The translations under genes and the position numbers were made by a program. 64,000 bases of DNA from Desulfovibrio sp. X2 (GTDB lineage Bacteria > Desulfobacterota > Desulfovibrionia > Desulfovibrionales > Desulfovibrionaceae): assembly GCF_000422205.1 (NCBI RefSeq), contig NZ_ATHV01000065.1, positions 124,001 through 188,000 of the forward strand, written 5' to 3'. The notes beneath the pieces were generated by a model. That model had not been told where the DNA came from. It saw nothing but the letters and a program-made list of their open reading frames with translations, and did not search any database. This document shows positions 62,910-64,000 of the stretch, piece after piece (the first letter of the stretch is position 1; every line of letters begins with the position of its first letter).

Positions 62910-63967
62910 GCGCATCCATCGAACTTTCTTCCGTGCACGGCCCGCGCACCATCGGACGCGGCGGGCCCTGCTACGTGATCGCGGAGATGAGCGCCAACCA
63001 CAACCACGACATCGAGCGCGCGGAGCGGATCGTCCGCGCCGCCGCCGAGGCGGGCGCGGATGCGATCAAGCTGCAGACCTATACCGCGGACACGCTGACC
63101 ATCCCCTGCGACAACGAGTATTTCCGCATCAAGGGGACACTGTGGGAAGGCAGGACGCTGCACGACCTCTACCAGGAGGCCTACACTCCCTGGGAGTGGC
63201 AACCGCGCCTGAAGGCCCTGGCCAACGACCTCGGGATGGACTGCTTCTCCACCCCCTTCGACGCCTCGGCAGTCGACTTTCTCGAGGAGATGGGCGTCCC
63301 CTGCCACAAGGTCGCGAGCTTCGAGAACGGGGACATCCCGCTTCTCGAGAAGATCGCCTCCACCGGCAAGCCGGTCATCCTGTCCACGGGCATGGCCACG
63401 CTCGCGGACATCGACGAGGCCGTGCGGACCTTGCGCGTGAACGGCTCGGGCGGCGTCGCGCTTCTCAAGTGCACCTCGGCCTACCCAGCCCCTCCGGAGG
63501 AGGCCAACCTGCGCACCATCCCCCACATGGCCGAGGCGTTCGACTGCCCGGCCGGACTTTCGGACCACACCATGGGCAGCGCCGTGGCCGTCGCCGCCGT
63601 GGCCCTCGGCGCATGCATCATTGAGAAGCACTTCACCCTGTCCCGGGCGGACGGCGGGCCGGACAGCGAGTTCTCCATGGAGCCGTACGAGTTCGGCCAG
63701 ATGGTGCGAGACATCCGCTCGGCCGAAGTCGCCCTGGGCCGGGTCTGCTACGAGCAGACGCCGAAACAACGGGCGTCAGCGGTCTTCAAACGCTCGCTCT
63801 TCGCCGTTGCGGACATCAAGGACGGCGAGCCGTTCACACCAGACAACGTGCGCTCCATTCGCCCGGGATACGGCCTGCACCCGCGTCATCTGGCCATGGT
63901 GCTCAGCCGTCGCGCGGCCGCTGATATCGCCAAAGGAACACCCCTGACGTTCGAATTGCTGAAGTGA
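62906..63967 (+). CDS. pseI: Pseudaminic acid synthase PseI
   Basis: PseI condenses the 2,4-diacetamido sugar with phosphoenolpyruvate to pseudaminic acid. The 353-residue protein has the NeuB fold: YVIAEMSANHNHDIERAE, GADAIKLQTYTADTLTI, FSTPFDASAVDFLEE, VILSTGMATLADIDEAV, LKCTSAYPAPPEEANL and GLSDHTMGSAVAVAAVALGA. The C-terminal antifreeze-like (SAF) domain is present (FAVADIKDGEPFT, SIRPGYGLHP). The ATG overlaps the stop of PseG-PseH. It ends 33 bases before the window edge and is the last visible gene. Confidence 0.95.
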   Translation: MSASIELSSVHGPRTIGRGGPCYVIAEMSANHNHDIERAERIVRAAAEAGADAIKLQTYTADTLTIPCDNEYFRIKGTLWEGRTLHDLYQEAYTPWEWQPRLKALANDLGMDCFSTPFDASAVDFLEEMGVPCHKVASFENGDIPLLEKIASTGKPVILSTGMATLADIDEAVRTLRVNGSGGVALLKCTSAYPAPPEEANLRTIPHMAEAFDCPAGLSDHTMGSAVAVAAVALGACIIEKHFTLSRADGGPDSEFSMEPYEFGQMVRDIRSAEVALGRVCYEQTPKQRASAVFKRSLFAVADIKDGEPFTPDNVRSIRPGYGLHPRHLAMVLSRRAAADIAKGTPLTFELLK

Positions 63968-64000
63968 GTCCGAGGCTCTCGCGGCATGGAAGTGATTCGA

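Overview
The window is GC-rich bacterial chromosome with tightly packed genes and two clear blocks separated by a 2.3 kb gene-free stretch. The composition, the sigma-54-controlled acetoin operon and the mix of surface-glycan genes would fit a deltaproteobacterium such as a Desulfovibrio relative. That taxonomic guess is an inference with low confidence, because no rRNA or other phylogenetic marker is present.

Block 1 (1-13.9 kb) is acetoin/2,3-butanediol catabolism plus lipoate supply. Forward genes lipB (cut by the window edge) and lipA are followed by a reverse metallo-beta-lactamase-fold gene. Next come a butanediol dehydrogenase and, convergent with it, the sigma-54 activator acoR. Divergent from acoR runs acoC (E2), a small Lin0512-family gene, acoA and acoB (E1 alpha and beta), acoX and a small DUF6506-like gene. 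Near-consensus sigma-54 promoters (-24/-12) precede both the butanediol dehydrogenase (2743-2758) and acoC (6432-6447, perfect match), each with a TGTTC/GAACA inverted repeat about 160-200 bases upstream as a candidate AcoR site. A thioesterase, an AhpD-like protein and lipoate-protein ligase (lplA) follow on the reverse strand. LipA, LipB and LplA can all serve to lipoylate AcoC. No E3 subunit is in the window.

The gene-free stretch (13.9-16.2 kb) carries a decayed IS481-type transposase remnant and a 28-base fragment that looks like the 3' end of a tmRNA or tRNA, followed by a strong terminator. This is a likely attachment scar of an integrative element.

Block 2 (16.2-56.3 kb) is a surface-polysaccharide locus built around an ABC exporter (Wzt/Wzm). 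It holds UDP-ManNAc/ManNAcA synthesis (wecB, wecC), two asparagine-synthase-type amidotransferases, two alcohol dehydrogenase + Gfo/Idh/MocA fusions, a heparinase II/III protein, a carbamoyltransferase-methyltransferase fusion, a glycosyltransferase-methyltransferase fusion, several further glycosyltransferases and methyltransferases, a WecE-type sugar aminotransferase and two large polytopic membrane proteins. One of these membrane proteins (48.6-50.3 kb) is strikingly AT-rich. The last third contains damaged genes: a GT2 enzyme with a one-base insertion and a methyltransferase lacking its core.

Block 3 (56.3-64 kb) is a compact, translationally coupled pseudaminic acid operon: pseB, an aldo/keto reductase, a class III aminotransferase, pseF, pseC, a pseG-pseH fusion and pseI. 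Its product, CMP-pseudaminic acid, would decorate flagellin or the surface glycan.

The most unusual content is the set of multidomain fusions in block 2, together with an inserted beta-rich module that seems to recur in two of them.
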